DNA of 64,000 bases from Betaproteobacteria bacterium (GTDB taxonomy: Bacteria; Pseudomonadota; Gammaproteobacteria; Burkholderiales; Burkholderiaceae_F). The position numbers and the translations under genes are program-made. Below are positions 17,858 to 27,456 of this stretch, piece after piece; within the stretch, counting starts at the first letter, position 1, and every line of letters begins with the position of its first letter. The stretch lies in the NCBI GenBank assembly GCA_016861185.1, contig BOKW01000002.1:434001-498000 (forward strand). Reading direction: 5' to 3'. A model generated the notes under the pieces. That model was not told where the DNA came from and did not search any database. It saw only the letters and a list, made by a program, of their open reading frames with translations.

Positions 17858-19085
17858 GCCGGAAGACGAGCGTGCCGTTGGTTCCGCCGAAGCCGAAGGA
17901 GTTCTTGAGCGCGACCCCGATCTTCATGCTGCGTGCCTCGTTGGCGCAGTAGTCGAGATCGCACTCCGGATCCTGGTTGAAGATGTTGATCGTCGGCGGC
18001 GAAACCTGGTGAAACACGGCGAGCGCCGTGAAGACCGATTCGACGCCCCCCGCACCGCCCAGCAGGTGCCCCGTCATCGACTTGGTCGAGTTGACGACGA
18101 TCCGGCGCGCGGCCTCGCCGAGCGCCAGCTTGATCGCGTTGGTTTCGTTGACGTCGCCCAGCGGCGTCGACGTGCCGTGCGCGTTCAGGTAGTCGACCTG
18201 GTCCGCATTGACGCCGGCGTTGCGCATCGCGTTCAGCATCGAACGGCGCGGTCCGTCGACGTCCGGCGCGGTCATGTGGTACGCGTCGGCGCTCATGCCG
18301 TAGCCGGCCAGCTCGCAGTAGATGCGCGCCCCGCGCCTGCGCGCGTGCTCGTAATCCTCCAGCACCATCACGCCGGCGCCTTCGCCGAGCACGAAACCGT
18401 CGCGGTCCTTGTCGAAAGGCCGGCTCGCCGTGGCCGGGTCGTCGTTGCGCACCGACAGGGCCTGCATCGACGCGAAGCCGCCGATGCCGAGCGGGCAGAC
18501 CGTCGCCTCCGCTCCGCCCGCGACCATCACGTCGGCGTCGCCGTACTCGATCAGCCTTCCCGCCTCGCCGATCGAATGCAGCCCCGTGGTGCACGCGGTG
18601 ACGATCGCCAGGTTCGGTCCCTTCAGCCCGTACATGATCGACAGGTTGCCCGAGATCATGTTGATGATCGAACCCGGGATCAGGAACGGCGAAATGCGCC
18701 GCGCGCCGCGGTTCATCAGCTCGGTGTGGTTCTCCTCGATCATCGGCAGCCCGCCGATGCCGGAGCCGACCACGCAGCCGATGCGCTCGCGGTTGGCGTC
18801 GGTGATCTCGATGCCGCTGTCCTTGATCGCCTGCACCGAAGCGGCGATGCCGTAGTGGATGAAAACATCCATCCGGCGCGCCTCCTTCGGCGGCATGTAG
18901 GCTGCGACGTCGAAGTCCCTGACTTCGCCTGCGATCTGCGTGCGGAAGGTGGACGCGTCGAAGCGCGTGATGCGGCCGACTCCCGACTTGCCCGCGGTGA
19001 GGTTGCTCCACGCGGTCGCGATGTCGTTGCCGACCGGGCTGACGATGCCCAGGCCGGTGACGACGACCCGCCGACGTCCGCTCAT
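17850..19085 (-). CDS. fabF: 3-oxoacyl-[ACP] synthase II
   Basis: 411 residues, normal for FabF (KAS II), which extends acyl-ACP with malonyl-ACP and allows temperature-dependent unsaturated chain elongation. The Cys-His-His set is visible: Cys165 in VTACTTGLHS, one His in NAHGTSTPLGD and the other in STKSMTGHLLGGAGG. It starts 19 bases after acpP, the usual acpP-fabF pair. Confidence 0.96.
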   Translation of the reverse strand: MSGRRRVVVTGLGIVSPVGNDIATAWSNLTAGKSGVGRITRFDASTFRTQIAGEVRDFDVAAYMPPKEARRMDVFIHYGIAASVQAIKDSGIEITDANRERIGCVVGSGIGGLPMIEENHTELMNRGARRISPFLIPGSIINMISGNLSIMYGLKGPNLAIVTACTTGLHSIGEAGRLIEYGDADVMVAGGAEATVCPLGIGGFASMQALSVRNDDPATASRPFDKDRDGFVLGEGAGVMVLEDYEHARRRGARIYCELAGYGMSADAYHMTAPDVDGPRRSMLNAMRNAGVNADQVDYLNAHGTSTPLGDVNETNAIKLALGEAARRIVVNSTKSMTGHLLGGAGGVESVFTALAVFHQVSPPTINIFNQDPECDLDYCANEARSMKIGVALKNSFGFGGTNGTLVFRRV

Positions 19086-19104
19086 CGATCGCCGCTCCGC
19101 GCGC

Positions 19105-19347
19105 TCAGGACTTCTTCAGGTGCGCGTTGATGTAGTCGATCGCCTGCTGCACCGTGCGGATCTTCTCGGCTTCCTCGTCCGGGATCTCGCACTCGAACTC
19201 GTCTTCCAGCGCCATCACGAGCTCGACGGTGTCCAGCGAGTCGGCACCGAGGTCCTCGACGAAGGCGGACTCGTTCTTGATGTCCGCTTCATTGACGCCC
19301 AACTGCTCGGCGACGATCTTCTTGACTCGCTGTTCGATGTTTTCCAT
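19105..19347 (-). CDS. acpP: Acyl carrier protein
   Basis: 80 residues, strongly acidic, carrying growing acyl chains on 4'-phosphopantetheine at Ser37 ([18 protein letters not shown]). The start is fixed by a strong AGGAGG ribosome site just before the ATG. An extended -10 (TGTTAGAAT) lies about 65 bases upstream, so it may be transcribed both from its own promoter and with fabG. Confidence 0.97.
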   Translation of the reverse strand: MENIEQRVKKIVAEQLGVNEADIKNESAFVEDLGADSLDTVELVMALEDEFECEIPDEEAEKIRTVQQAIDYINAHLKKS

Positions 19348-19409
19348 GCACTCCTCCTGCGGGAAATACTTCTTCGTGTGGAGCGGTCGAGCCCCGAAAA
19401 GCGGCGGCG

Positions 19410-19418
19410 ATTCTAACA
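19410..19418 (-). promoter_or_regulatory. Candidate extended -10 promoter for acpP-fabF
   Basis: Minus strand reads TGTTAGAAT (TG-N-TAGAAT), an extended -10, in the 107-base gap between fabG and acpP. There is no good -35, as is usual for extended -10 promoters. An extra start for acpP fits the high demand for ACP. Confidence 0.5.
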
Positions 19419-19454
19419 GAGCGATCTCTCGATTCCGGCGCGCGACCGCCTCGT

Positions 19455-20225
19455 TCAGGCCATGTACATGCCGCCGTTGGCGTGCAGCGTCGCGCCGGTG
19501 ATGTAGGCCGCGGCCGGCGACGCGAGAAACACGACGCAGGCGCCGATGTCGTCCGGACTGCCGAGACGGCCGAGCGGGATCTGCGCGAGCAGCGCCTGCG
19601 TCTGCTGCTCGTTCAACGCGCGCGTCATGTCGGTGTCGATGAAACCCGGCGCGACGCAGTTCACGGTGATGCCGCGGCTGCCGACCTCGCGCGCGAGCGC
19701 ACGCGTCATGCCTTCGACGCCGGCCTTCGCCGCCGCGTAGTTGGCCTGGCCCGGGTTGCCCGACGACGCGACGACCGAGGTGACGTTGACGATGCGACCG
19801 TGCTTGGCCTTCATCATCCCGCGCAGCACCGCGCGCGACAGGCGGAACACCGCCGACAGGTTCGTGTCGATGACCGCGCCCCAGTCGTCGTCCTTCATGC
19901 GCAGCGCGAGCGTGTCGCGCGTGATGCCGGCGTTGTTGACCAGCACGGACAGCTTGCCGAACTCCTTCGTGATCTCTTCGATCAGCGCGTCGCCGCGCGC
20001 CGCGTCGGTCACGTCGAGCACCGCGCCCTTGCCGCGCGCGCCCAGCTCGGCGAGCCGCTGCGCGATGCCCGCCGCGCCCGCTTCGCTCGTCGCGGTGCCG
20101 ATCACGGTCGCGCCGGCGCGCGCGCAGGCATCGAGGATCGCGCGGCCGATGCCGCGCGAGGCGCCGGTCACGAGGACCACCTCGCCGGCCAGCGCGGTCG
20201 CGGAGAAAACGGCGCTCGCGTTCAT
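19455..20225 (-). CDS. fabG: 3-oxoacyl-[ACP] reductase
   Basis: 256 residues, short-chain dehydrogenase. NADPH-binding GASRGIGRA at about 20-28, NNAG, catalytic Ser in NVTSVV and the Tyr-x3-Lys pair in [11 protein letters not shown]; the C-terminus [14 protein letters not shown] is diagnostic for FabG. It reduces 3-oxoacyl-ACP in each elongation cycle. It follows fabD with a 1-base gap. Confidence 0.95.
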   Translation of the reverse strand: MNASAVFSATALAGEVVLVTGASRGIGRAILDACARAGATVIGTATSEAGAAGIAQRLAELGARGKGAVLDVTDAARGDALIEEITKEFGKLSVLVNNAGITRDTLALRMKDDDWGAVIDTNLSAVFRLSRAVLRGMMKAKHGRIVNVTSVVASSGNPGQANYAAAKAGVEGMTRALAREVGSRGITVNCVAPGFIDTDMTRALNEQQTQALLAQIPLGRLGSPDDIGACVVFLASPAAAYITGATLHANGGMYMA

Positions 20226-20226
20226 G

Positions 20227-21159
20227 TCAGACCCTCAGCTTGGCGAGCGCATCCTGCAGCGCCGCCGGATCGCCGATCGCGAGGCTCTCGACGTCCGGCG
20301 CGATGCGCTTGGTCAATCCGGACAGCACCTTGCCGGGGCCGATCTCGACGACGTGCGTGACACCGTCGGCGGCCATTCTCGCGATCGTCTGCGCCCAGCG
20401 TACCGGACCCGCGGCCTGCCGCGCGAGCGCATCGCGGATGCGTGCCGGGTCGGTTTCGATCGCGACGTCGACGTTGTTGAGCACCGGCACCTTCGGTGCG
20501 GCGAGCGCGACGTTCGCCAGCCGCTCGCGCAGCCGTTCGCTCGCCGGTTTCAACAGCGACGAATGAAACGGTGCCGACACCGGCAGCGGCAGCGCGCGCT
20601 TGGCGCCGAGCTTCTTCGCCGCCTCGCAGGCGCGCTCGACCGCGCCCTTGTGTCCGGCGATGACGACCTGCGACGGCGCGTTGAAGTTGACGGCTTCGAC
20701 GACTTCGGCGCCGGCCGCTTGCGCGCACGCTTGCCGCACCTGCTCGTCGGTCAAGCCCAGGATCGCGGCCATGCCGCCGGTGCCGACCGGCACCGCTTCC
20801 TGCATCGCCTGCGCGCGGAAGCGCACGAGTACCACGGCGTCCTCGAGCCGCAGCGCTTCCGCGGCGGTCAGCGCCGTGTATTCGCCGAGGCTGTGGCCCG
20901 CCATCACGTCGGGCATCCGGCCGCCGGCCGCGCACCACGCCGCGAACACCGCATACGCCGCAGTCAGCATGCACGGCTGCGTGTTGACAGTCAGATTCAG
21001 TTCGTCGGTCGGACCTTCGGCCATCAATCTGCCGAGGTCCTGGCCGAGCGCGTTCGACGCGCGCCGCACGACGTCGTCCACAGCCGCATTGCCGGCGAAC
21101 GGCGCCAGCATGCCGACCGACTGCGAGCCTTGACCGGGGAATACGAAAGCGACTTTCAT
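20227..21159 (-). CDS. fabD: Malonyl-CoA--ACP transacylase
   Basis: 310 residues from the ATG at 21159, chosen because MKVAFVFPGQGSQ is the canonical N-terminus. The nucleophile Ser is in AGHSLGEY, and the oxyanion loop GQGSQ and the catalytic-His region (SAPFHSSLL) are present. It loads malonate onto ACP for chain elongation. It lies between fabH (7 bases upstream) and fabG. Confidence 0.96.
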   Translation of the reverse strand: MKVAFVFPGQGSQSVGMLAPFAGNAAVDDVVRRASNALGQDLGRLMAEGPTDELNLTVNTQPCMLTAAYAVFAAWCAAGGRMPDVMAGHSLGEYTALTAAEALRLEDAVVLVRFRAQAMQEAVPVGTGGMAAILGLTDEQVRQACAQAAGAEVVEAVNFNAPSQVVIAGHKGAVERACEAAKKLGAKRALPLPVSAPFHSSLLKPASERLRERLANVALAAPKVPVLNNVDVAIETDPARIRDALARQAAGPVRWAQTIARMAADGVTHVVEIGPGKVLSGLTKRIAPDVESLAIGDPAALQDALAKLRV

Positions 21160-21166
21160 CGATCGA

Positions 21167-22147
21167 TCAAAAACGAACGAGAACGGAGCCCCAGGTGAAA
21201 CCGCCGCCGACACCCTGCAACATCAGGTGTTGTCCGCGGCGAATGCGGCCGGCGCGCACGGCGTCGTCGAGCGCGAGCGGCACTGATGCCGCCGACGTGT
21301 TGCCGTGGCGCTCGACCGTGACGACGACCTTGTCTTCGGACAGTCCGAGCTTCTTCGCCGTCGCATTGAGGATGCGCACGTTGGCCTGGTGCGGGATCAG
21401 CCAGTCGATCTGCGTAGCGTCCATGCCCGCATCGGCGAGCACCTCGCGCGCCGAGCTGTCGAGCACGCCGACCGCGAGCTTGAACACGGCCTGCCCGTCC
21501 ATGCGCAGGAAAGGATCGCCCTGCACGCCCCCTTGCGCGATGCGTCCCGCAGTGCACAGGATCTGCGCCTGCGAACCGTCGGCGTGCAGGCGGCTGGCGA
21601 GCACGCCGGGTTCGTTTGCCGCCTCCAGCACGACCGCGCCGGCGCCGTCGCCGAACAGCACGCAGGTCGTACGGTCGTTCCAGTCGAGGATGCGCGAGAA
21701 CAGCTCCGCGCCGATCACGAGCGCGCGCCGGTAGACGCCCGTGCGGATCAGGGCATCGGCCACGGTCATTCCGTACACGAAGCCGCTGCACACGGCTTGC
21801 ACGTCGAAGGCGGCGCCCCCGGCGATGCCGAGCCGCGCCTGGATCAGGCACGCGGTACTGGGGAAGATATGGTCGGGAGTCGAGGTCGCGACGACGATCA
21901 GATCGACCGACGAAGCGGGTGCGCCGGACGCCGCGAGCGCCGCTTCCGCGGCGCGCGCGCCGAGTTCGGTCGTCGTCAGCCCTTCCTCGGCGAGATAGCG
22001 CTGGCGAATGCCGGTGCGCGCGACGATCCACTCATCCGAGGTTTCGACGCCGCGCTTGGCCAGATCGCGCGCGAGTTCCCCGTTGCTCACCGCTCGCGCG
22101 GGCAACGCCGCCCCCGTACCGGTGATCCGTGAATAGATGCGCGCCAT
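21167..22147 (-). CDS. fabH: 3-oxoacyl-[ACP] synthase III
   Basis: 326 residues. KAS III condenses acetyl-CoA with malonyl-ACP to start fatty-acid synthesis. The triad is Cys120 (AVCSGF), His in IPHQANVRI and Asn in HGNTSAAS. The C-terminus [15 protein letters not shown] is standard. It starts 9 bases after plsX. Confidence 0.96.
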   Translation of the reverse strand: MARIYSRITGTGAALPARAVSNGELARDLAKRGVETSDEWIVARTGIRQRYLAEEGLTTTELGARAAEAALAASGAPASSVDLIVVATSTPDHIFPSTACLIQARLGIAGGAAFDVQAVCSGFVYGMTVADALIRTGVYRRALVIGAELFSRILDWNDRTTCVLFGDGAGAVVLEAANEPGVLASRLHADGSQAQILCTAGRIAQGGVQGDPFLRMDGQAVFKLAVGVLDSSAREVLADAGMDATQIDWLIPHQANVRILNATAKKLGLSEDKVVVTVERHGNTSAASVPLALDDAVRAGRIRRGQHLMLQGVGGGFTWGSVLVRF

Positions 22148-22156
22148 CCCGCTTGC

Positions 22157-23212
22157 TCAGAGTTCGGCCGGCGTGGGCTCGGCGCTGCGCCGGGCCTGGC
22201 TCAACTGCTCGACGAACGGCTGCATCGCCGCGATCGTGCGATCGAGCAGCCGGTGGCGCGCGGCTTCGAAGCCGCGTCGGATCGCGCACTCGAACGCGTA
22301 GACGTCGGCCGAGCCGTGGCTCTTGATCACGATCCCGCGCAGACCCAGCAGGCTGGCGCCGTTGTAGCGCCGGTGATCGACGCGCCGCTTGAAGCGTTTG
22401 AGCACCGGCAGCGCGACCAGCGCTGCCAGCTTCGAGAACACGTTGCGCGTGAATTCTTCCTTGACGAATCCGCCGAGCATCTGCGCCAGGCCCTCCGAGG
22501 TCTTCAGCGCGACGTTGCCGACGAACCCGTCGCACACGACCACGTCCGTCGTGCCCTTGAAGATGTCGTTGCCTTCGACGTTGCCGTAGAAGTTCACGGA
22601 ACTGGCGCGCAGCAGTTCGGCCGCCTGTTTGACGACCTCGTTGCCCTTGATCACTTCCTCGCCGATGTTGAGCAGTCCGATACTCGGGCGCTCCTTCTCC
22701 TCGACCGCGGCGACCAGCGCCGCACCGAGCAGCGCGAACTGGAACAGGTGCTCCGGGGTGCAGTCGACGTTGGCGCCGAGGTCGAGCATCGTCGTCACGC
22801 CGCCGGTCTGGTTCGGAATCACGGTGGCGATCGCCGGCCGGTCGATGCCGTCCAGCGTCTTCAGCACGAAGCGCGAGATCGCCATCAGCGCGCCCGTGTT
22901 GCCGGCGCTGACGCAGGCATCCGCCCGCCCGTCCTTGACGAGGTTGACGGCCACGCGCATCGACGAATTGCGTTTTCCGCGCAGCGCCTGTGCCGGGGGT
23001 TCGTCCATCCCGACGACCTCTTCGGCGTGCACGACTTCGATGCGCGAGCGCAGGTCGCCGGCCGCAGCGAGCCGCGCCTCGATCTCGGCGCTGCGCCCGA
23101 CGAGCAGCAGCGCCGCGTCGGGTTCGGCGCGCGCGAAACCGAGCGCCGCCGGCACGGTGACGTCCAGGCCATGGTCGCCGCCCATGCAGTCGATGGCGAT
23201 GCGCACGGTCAT
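22157..23212 (-). CDS. plsX: Phosphate acyltransferase PlsX
   Basis: 351 residues. PlsX converts acyl-ACP to acyl-phosphate, linking fatty-acid and phospholipid synthesis. Recognisable parts are [20 protein letters not shown], the central NVGEE-like [11 protein letters not shown], and [17 protein letters not shown]. It lies between rpmF and fabH, the standard order. Confidence 0.95.
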   Translation of the reverse strand: MTVRIAIDCMGGDHGLDVTVPAALGFARAEPDAALLLVGRSAEIEARLAAAGDLRSRIEVVHAEEVVGMDEPPAQALRGKRNSSMRVAVNLVKDGRADACVSAGNTGALMAISRFVLKTLDGIDRPAIATVIPNQTGGVTTMLDLGANVDCTPEHLFQFALLGAALVAAVEEKERPSIGLLNIGEEVIKGNEVVKQAAELLRASSVNFYGNVEGNDIFKGTTDVVVCDGFVGNVALKTSEGLAQMLGGFVKEEFTRNVFSKLAALVALPVLKRFKRRVDHRRYNGASLLGLRGIVIKSHGSADVYAFECAIRRGFEAARHRLLDRTIAAMQPFVEQLSQARRSAEPTPAEL

Positions 23213-23290
23213 CGGATCAGCGCCGCTGCGCAGTTAACGCTCTTTGTCCCGGTGCCCATGCATACGCGGGCCGGTGCCGGGGTCGACCGG

Positions 23291-23473
23291 TTACTGGTCG
23301 TTCTTGGTCTGGACGATCTTCTTGCCGCGATAGTAGCCGTTGGGGCTGACGTGATGACGGCGGTGCACTTCGCCGGTGGTCGGCTCGATCGCGGTCGGCG
23401 GATTGGTCAGGAAATCGTGCGCGCGGTGCATGCCGCGCTTGGACGCCGATTTCTTGTTCTGTTGGACTGCCAT
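23291..23473 (-). CDS. rpmF: Ribosomal protein L32
   Basis: 60 residues, [20 protein letters not shown] in opening, then [18 protein letters not shown]: the L32 signature. It lacks the zinc-binding Cys pairs of the C+ form, as in other proteobacteria. It stands between DUF177 and plsX, with a likely promoter in the 64-base gap upstream. Confidence 0.97.
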   Translation of the reverse strand: MAVQQNKKSASKRGMHRAHDFLTNPPTAIEPTTGEVHRRHHVSPNGYYRGKKIVQTKNDQ

Positions 23474-23502
23474 GGCATTCCCCGAAAAAATTCAAGCGGC
23501 GG

Positions 23503-23532
23503 ATTCTACTCCAGCGCCTCGCCGCTGGCCAA
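23503..23532 (-). promoter_or_regulatory. Candidate sigma-70 promoter for rpmF-plsX-fab genes
   Basis: Minus strand: TTGGCC (23532-23527), an 18-base spacer and TAGAAT (23508-23503). The -35 matches 4 of 6 and the -10 matches 5 of 6 consensus bases. It lies at the junction of the DUF177 gene and rpmF and would drive the rpmF-plsX-fabHDG run. Confidence 0.5.
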
Positions 23533-23537
23533 AATTC

Positions 23538-24062
23538 TCAACGCTTTCCTGACTTTAGCCGCGCCAGCGCGGCGAACGGGTGCGCGCGGCCGGACATTTC
23601 GCGAGTGCCGTCGGTCAGCTCCGCGTCGTCCCCGCAGCGCGCGTGACGCGGCGCGAGCGGCAGGCTGAGGATCGCCTCGTCCTCGACCAGCGCGTCGAGG
23701 TCGAAGCTGCGGCTGCCGAGCAGCGGTTCCTCGACTTCTTCGGGTTCGATGGGCAGCGCGTTCAGTTCCTCTTCCGTGCGGACGAAGTAGAAGCGCGCAT
23801 CGGCTCCGATGTCCAGCTCGACCGGCGCGCCGCAGCGGTCGCACTTTGCGGCCAGCGTGGCGGACCACACGAGCCGCGCCGCCGGACGGCCGCGATCGTC
23901 GAGCGCGAACTCGGCGCGGTAGTGCAGGACCCCTTCGGTGCGCGCCAGCATCGGTGCGAGCCGGTCGGCACTGCGGATCGGCAGTTCGCCCGCGACGTCG
24001 CCGCGCGTACGCGCAAGTTCGAAGACATCGACCGTGCGTTGCAGCTTCGGATCGCTCGCCAT
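23538..24062 (-). CDS. yceD: DUF177 / YceD family protein
   Basis: 174 residues. The Cys pair in AAKCDRCGAPVELDI and the acidic block EPEEVEEPLLGSRSFDLDALVEDEAILSLP (read in two parts) mark the YceD/DUF177 family, which precedes rpmF in most proteobacteria. The family is linked to 23S rRNA metabolism or ribosome assembly in some organisms, but its role is not settled. It is divergent from maf, with 64 bases between. Confidence 0.88.
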   Translation of the reverse strand: MASDPKLQRTVDVFELARTRGDVAGELPIRSADRLAPMLARTEGVLHYRAEFALDDRGRPAARLVWSATLAAKCDRCGAPVELDIGADARFYFVRTEEELNALPIEPEEVEEPLLGSRSFDLDALVEDEAILSLPLAPRHARCGDDAELTDGTREMSGRAHPFAALARLKSGKR

Positions 24063-24126
24063 GGCCGGGAGACAAGCGGCGCGCGGCTAAACTCGCGCGC
24101 CGGAGAACGCGCATCGCGCAGAAGAC

Positions 24127-24711
24127 ATGACCCGCATCGTACTCGCATCGACGTCGCCGTATCGCCGCGAACTGCTGCAGCGCTTGCGGCTGCCGTTCGA
24201 CGTGCTCGCGCCGCGCGTCGACGAGGCGGCGCTGCCCGCGGAAGCGCCGCGCACCACCGCGCTGCGCCTGGCGCGCGCCAAGGCCGAAGAAGTCGCGGCG
24301 CGCGCGGCCGACGCGATCGTGATCGGCTCCGACCAGGTCGCGGACGTCGGCGGCACCGCGCTCAGCAAGCCCGGCTCGCACGAAGCCGCGCTCGAACAGC
24401 TCGAGCGCATGCAGGGCCGCACCATCGTCTTTCACACCGCGCTCGCGGTGTTCGACGCCGCCCGCGGCAATGCGCTCGTCGACTGCGTGCCGACGTCGGT
24501 GCGCTTTCGCCGCCTGTCGCGCGTGGCGCTCGAAACCTACCTGCGCGCCGAACAGCCGTACGACTGCGCCGGCGCGGCGAAGATCGAGGGGCTCGGCATC
24601 GCGCTCGTCGAGGCGGTCGAATCCGACGATCCGACTGCGCTGATCGGGCTGCCGCTGATCCGCCTCACGGCGATGCTGGAGGAACTCGGCGTGCGGGTCC
24701 TGGCCCGATGA
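24127..24711 (+). CDS. maf: Maf-type nucleoside triphosphate pyrophosphatase (YceF-like)
   Basis: 194 residues. N-terminal LASTSPYRRELL and the catalytic SDQVADVGG segment are typical. It belongs with the YceF subgroup (7-methyl-GTP pyrophosphatase), suggested by the DCAGAAKIEGLGI and IGLPLIRLTAML parts, and probably cleanses the nucleotide pool of modified NTPs. Its stop overlaps the start of the next gene (ATGA). Confidence 0.9.
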   Translation: MTRIVLASTSPYRRELLQRLRLPFDVLAPRVDEAALPAEAPRTTALRLARAKAEEVAARAADAIVIGSDQVADVGGTALSKPGSHEAALEQLERMQGRTIVFHTALAVFDAARGNALVDCVPTSVRFRRLSRVALETYLRAEQPYDCAGAAKIEGLGIALVEAVESDDPTALIGLPLIRLTAMLEELGVRVLAR

Positions 24712-25460
24712 GCCGGCGCGGCACGCTCTATCTGCTGCCGACGCTGATCGCCGAAGTTCCGGCAGAGGACGTCCTGCCTGCCGGCACGCTCGCGGTCGCG
24801 CGCCGCCTCGACTGCTTCATCGCCGAAAACGCGAAGAGCGCGCGCGCCTTTCTGAAGGCGATCGCGCATCCGCGCCCGCTTGCGGAACTTCGGATCGTCG
24901 AGATCGGCCATGCGCCCGATCCGGCGCGCTGCGACGAGTGGCTGAGCCCATTGCTCGAGGGCCTCGATGCCGCGATCGTGTCGGAGGCCGGCTGCCCGGG
25001 CATCGCCGACCCCGGTGCGGAACTGGTCGCGCGCGCGCACGCGCTGGACTTACCGGTCGTGCCGCTGGTCGGACCCTCGGCGCTCGTGCTCGCGCTGATG
25101 GCGAGCGGATTGAATGGCCAGTCGTTCCGCTTCGTCGGTTATCTGCCGCAGGACGCAGGGGCGCTCGCCGCGCGCCTGCGCGAGCTGGAGAACGCGTCGC
25201 GCGCTGGCGAAACGCAGCTCTTCATCGAGACGCCCTACCGCAACGAACGGCTGTTCGCGGCGGCGCTGGCATCGTGCACGCCCGACACGCGCCTGACGCT
25301 CGCGGTCGATCTGACGGCGCCCGACGCGCGCATTGCCACACACACGATCGCCGAATGGCGCGCGTTGCCTGACGCGCGCCGTCCGCCGCTTTATCGCCGC
25401 CCGGCCGTTTTCGCGCTGCTCGCCGGACCGCGCTCAGCGCCACGCCGGCGCCTCCGTTAG
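24708..25460 (+). CDS. SAM-dependent methyltransferase, RsmI-like (tetrapyrrole methylase fold)
   Basis: 250 residues from the ATG overlapping the maf stop. GTLYLLPTLIAE, FIAENAKSARAFLK, VSEAGCPGIADPG, PLVGPSALVLALMASGL and ETPYRNERL are the usual landmarks of the RsmI branch (16S rRNA cytidine 2'-O-methyltransferase), but the C-terminal extension of true RsmI (about 286 residues) is missing and several motifs differ. It is better read as the paralogue found behind maf in many Burkholderiales; its RNA target is unknown. Its last 27 bases overlap, tail to tail, the 3' end of sppA. Confidence 0.85.
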   Translation: MSRRGTLYLLPTLIAEVPAEDVLPAGTLAVARRLDCFIAENAKSARAFLKAIAHPRPLAELRIVEIGHAPDPARCDEWLSPLLEGLDAAIVSEAGCPGIADPGAELVARAHALDLPVVPLVGPSALVLALMASGLNGQSFRFVGYLPQDAGALAARLRELENASRAGETQLFIETPYRNERLFAAALASCTPDTRLTLAVDLTAPDARIATHTIAEWRALPDARRPPLYRRPAVFALLAGPRSAPRRRLR

Positions 25461-26429
25461 GCTCGCGCGCAAGGCGGCGCCGAATTCCGCGCCGACGCGC
25501 CGCGCGACGCGATCGAGGATGTTCTCGCGCCGCGTGTAATCGACCAGCTCCGGCGCCTTGACGATCTCGCGCGCGACCGACTGCACCGACCCGAAGTCGT
25601 CCGCCAGTCCGAGCTTGATGCTCTGTGCGCCGGTCCAGATCAAACCGGAGAACAGTCCGCTCGAGTCCTTCAGAGTGTCTCCCCGCCCGCTCTTCACGGC
25701 GGCGATGAACTGCTGGTGGATGTCGTCGAGCATCGCCTGCGCGTGCGCGCGCTGCGCCTCGCTCATCGGGGAGAACGGATCGAGCAGCCCCTTGTTCGCG
25801 CCCGCGGTCAGCAGCCGGCGCTCGATGCCGAGCTTTTCCATCGCGCCGGTGAAGCCGAAGCCGTCGATCAGCACGCCGATCGATCCGACCAGCGAGGCGC
25901 GGTTGACGTACACCTTGTCCGCGGCGGCGGCGACGTAGTACGCGGCCGACGCGCCAAGTTCCTCGATCACCGCATACACCGCGATGTCCTTGTGCTCGGT
26001 CCGCAGCCGCTTGACTTCGTCGTAGATCAGTCCCGCCTGCACGGGACTGCCCCCCGGGCTGTTGATGCGCAGGACGATGCCGCGCGTGCCCTTGTCCTTG
26101 AAGGCCGCCCGCAGTGCCTCGATCGTGTTGTCCGCGTTCGCGCGCGCGCTCGGACCGATCGCGCCTTCGATCGCGATCACCGCAGTATGCGGGCCGCGCG
26201 TCTTCGTGTCGCCCACGCTGCCCAGGTCGATCAGCCACCACAGAACCACGGCGAGGTAGGCAAAGCCGAGCAGCCTGAAGAGAACGCTCCAGCGACGGCG
26301 CGCCCGCTGCTCGCGCAGCGATTCGGTGAGCAGCTTCTCAAGCGTCTCGCGCTCCCAGCCGATCGGGTTCGACGCGACCGGGCGGGCGCTGCCCTCGTGC
26401 GCGGGAGTCGTCGGTTCTTGCTCGTTCAT
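25434..26429 (-). CDS. sppA: Signal peptide peptidase SppA, short (36K) type
   Basis: 331 residues from the ATG at 26429, an S49 protease that digests cleaved signal peptides in the inner membrane. One membrane helix (about 50-68) follows an Arg-rich stretch. The Ser/Lys dyad is Ser161 (ELGASAAYYVA) and Lys213 (GANKGLLDPF); the 52-residue separation equals that in Bacillus SppA. The oxyanion segment RINSPGGSPV is present. It begins 1 base inside the end of the Rieske gene and shares its last 27 bases with the convergent methyltransferase gene. Confidence 0.92.
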   Translation of the reverse strand: MNEQEPTTPAHEGSARPVASNPIGWERETLEKLLTESLREQRARRRWSVLFRLLGFAYLAVVLWWLIDLGSVGDTKTRGPHTAVIAIEGAIGPSARANADNTIEALRAAFKDKGTRGIVLRINSPGGSPVQAGLIYDEVKRLRTEHKDIAVYAVIEELGASAAYYVAAAADKVYVNRASLVGSIGVLIDGFGFTGAMEKLGIERRLLTAGANKGLLDPFSPMSEAQRAHAQAMLDDIHQQFIAAVKSGRGDTLKDSSGLFSGLIWTGAQSIKLGLADDFGSVQSVAREIVKAPELVDYTRRENILDRVARRVGAEFGAALRASLTEAPAWR

Positions 26430-26821
26430 CAAGGATCTCCGTTCGTAGCGTCGCCGGCCGTCACGCCGGCATCCGGCATCCAGTAGACGCGGCCGTCCTC
26501 TTCCGTCACCTGCAGAGCGCGCAGCGCGCCGCGGCCGCCGCATGGTCCGCCGACGCAGCGGCCGCTTACGGCGTCGTACAACGCACCGTGCGTGGCGCAG
26601 ACGAGCAGTTCGCCGGCGGAATCGAAGAAGCGCCCCGGCAGCCAGTCGAGCTCCATCGCGACGTGGGCGCAGCGATTCAGGTACGCGAAAACGCGGCCGC
26701 GATAGCGCACGGCGAAGCCGGTGGCATCGACGCCGGCGACGCGCACGGGAAAACGCACGCCGTCGCCGCCGTCGACCAGCGCGTCCGCGGCGCAGATGTC
26801 GATCATGCGGGGATTAGCCAC
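26429..26821 (-). CDS. Small Rieske [2Fe-2S] ferredoxin-like protein
   Basis: 130 residues. The cluster ligands are visible as CAHVAMEL (C-x-H) and CATHGALYD (C-x2-H), the Rieske pattern, with no catalytic oxygenase domain. It is probably a cytosolic electron carrier; the partner is unknown. Two starts are possible: GTG at 26821 with a GAGGA 9 bases upstream, or ATG at 26806 overlapping the phosphatase stop (ATGA). The order phosphatase-Rieske-sppA is common in Burkholderiales. Confidence 0.87.
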   Translation of the reverse strand: MANPRMIDICAADALVDGGDGVRFPVRVAGVDATGFAVRYRGRVFAYLNRCAHVAMELDWLPGRFFDSAGELLVCATHGALYDAVSGRCVGGPCGGRGALRALQVTEEDGRVYWMPDAGVTAGDATNGDP

Positions 26822-27456
26822 CGCCGCAGTTCCTCGACCGAACCGACCAGCGCCAGTGGCTCGCAGGCGGCGAGTTGCTCGCGCGGATGCGCGCCGTAGG
26901 TGACGCCGGCCGCATGCGTGCGCGCGGCGCGCGCCATCTGCAGGTCGTGCGTCGTGTCGCCGATCATCAGCGTGCGGTCGACGTCGACCGCGAGTTCTTC
27001 GGTCAGCTCGAGCAGCATCGCCGGATGCGGCTTCGGGTGCGTCTGATCGGCACAGCGCGTCGCATCGAACGCGCCCTTGAGCCCGACCGCCTCCAGTGCG
27101 CGCGCCAGCCCCGCGCGGCTCTTGCCGGTGGCGATCGCCAGCCGCCGGTCGAGCGCGCGCAGCGCTTCGATCAGCTCGCGCGCGCCGGCGAACATCTCCA
27201 GTTCGTGCTCGCGCGCGAGGTAGTGCACGCGGTAGCGTGCCGAGAATTCGAGCACGCGCTCGGGCGGCAGGTCGGGCACCGCGCGCGCCAGCGCGTCGTG
27301 CAGGCCGAGCCCGATCACGTGGCTCGCCTGCGCGAAGTCGGGCACGCGCAGCCCGAGATCGGCCGCCGCGCGCTGGATGCAGCGCGCGATCGTCGCGGTC
27401 GAGTCGACCAGCGTGCCGTCCCAGTCGAAGACGATCAGGTCAAACCGTTGCAGCAC
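26803..27456 (-). CDS. HAD-family phosphatase, Gph-like
   Basis: 217 residues from a GTG. The HAD motif I is VFDWDGTLVDS (nucleophile Asp11, acid/base Asp13), motif II lies in LAIATGKSRAGL, and motif III/IV KPHPAMLLE...MIGDTTHDLQMA. This resembles phosphoglycolate phosphatase, but the WDGT variant and context suggest a general small-phosphate hydrolase. It overlaps the rluC stop by 17 bases, so expression is likely coupled to the pseudouridine synthase gene. Confidence 0.88.
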   Translation of the reverse strand: MLQRFDLIVFDWDGTLVDSTATIARCIQRAAADLGLRVPDFAQASHVIGLGLHDALARAVPDLPPERVLEFSARYRVHYLAREHELEMFAGARELIEALRALDRRLAIATGKSRAGLARALEAVGLKGAFDATRCADQTHPKPHPAMLLELTEELAVDVDRTLMIGDTTHDLQMARAARTHAAGVTYGAHPREQLAACEPLALVGSVEELRRWLIPA

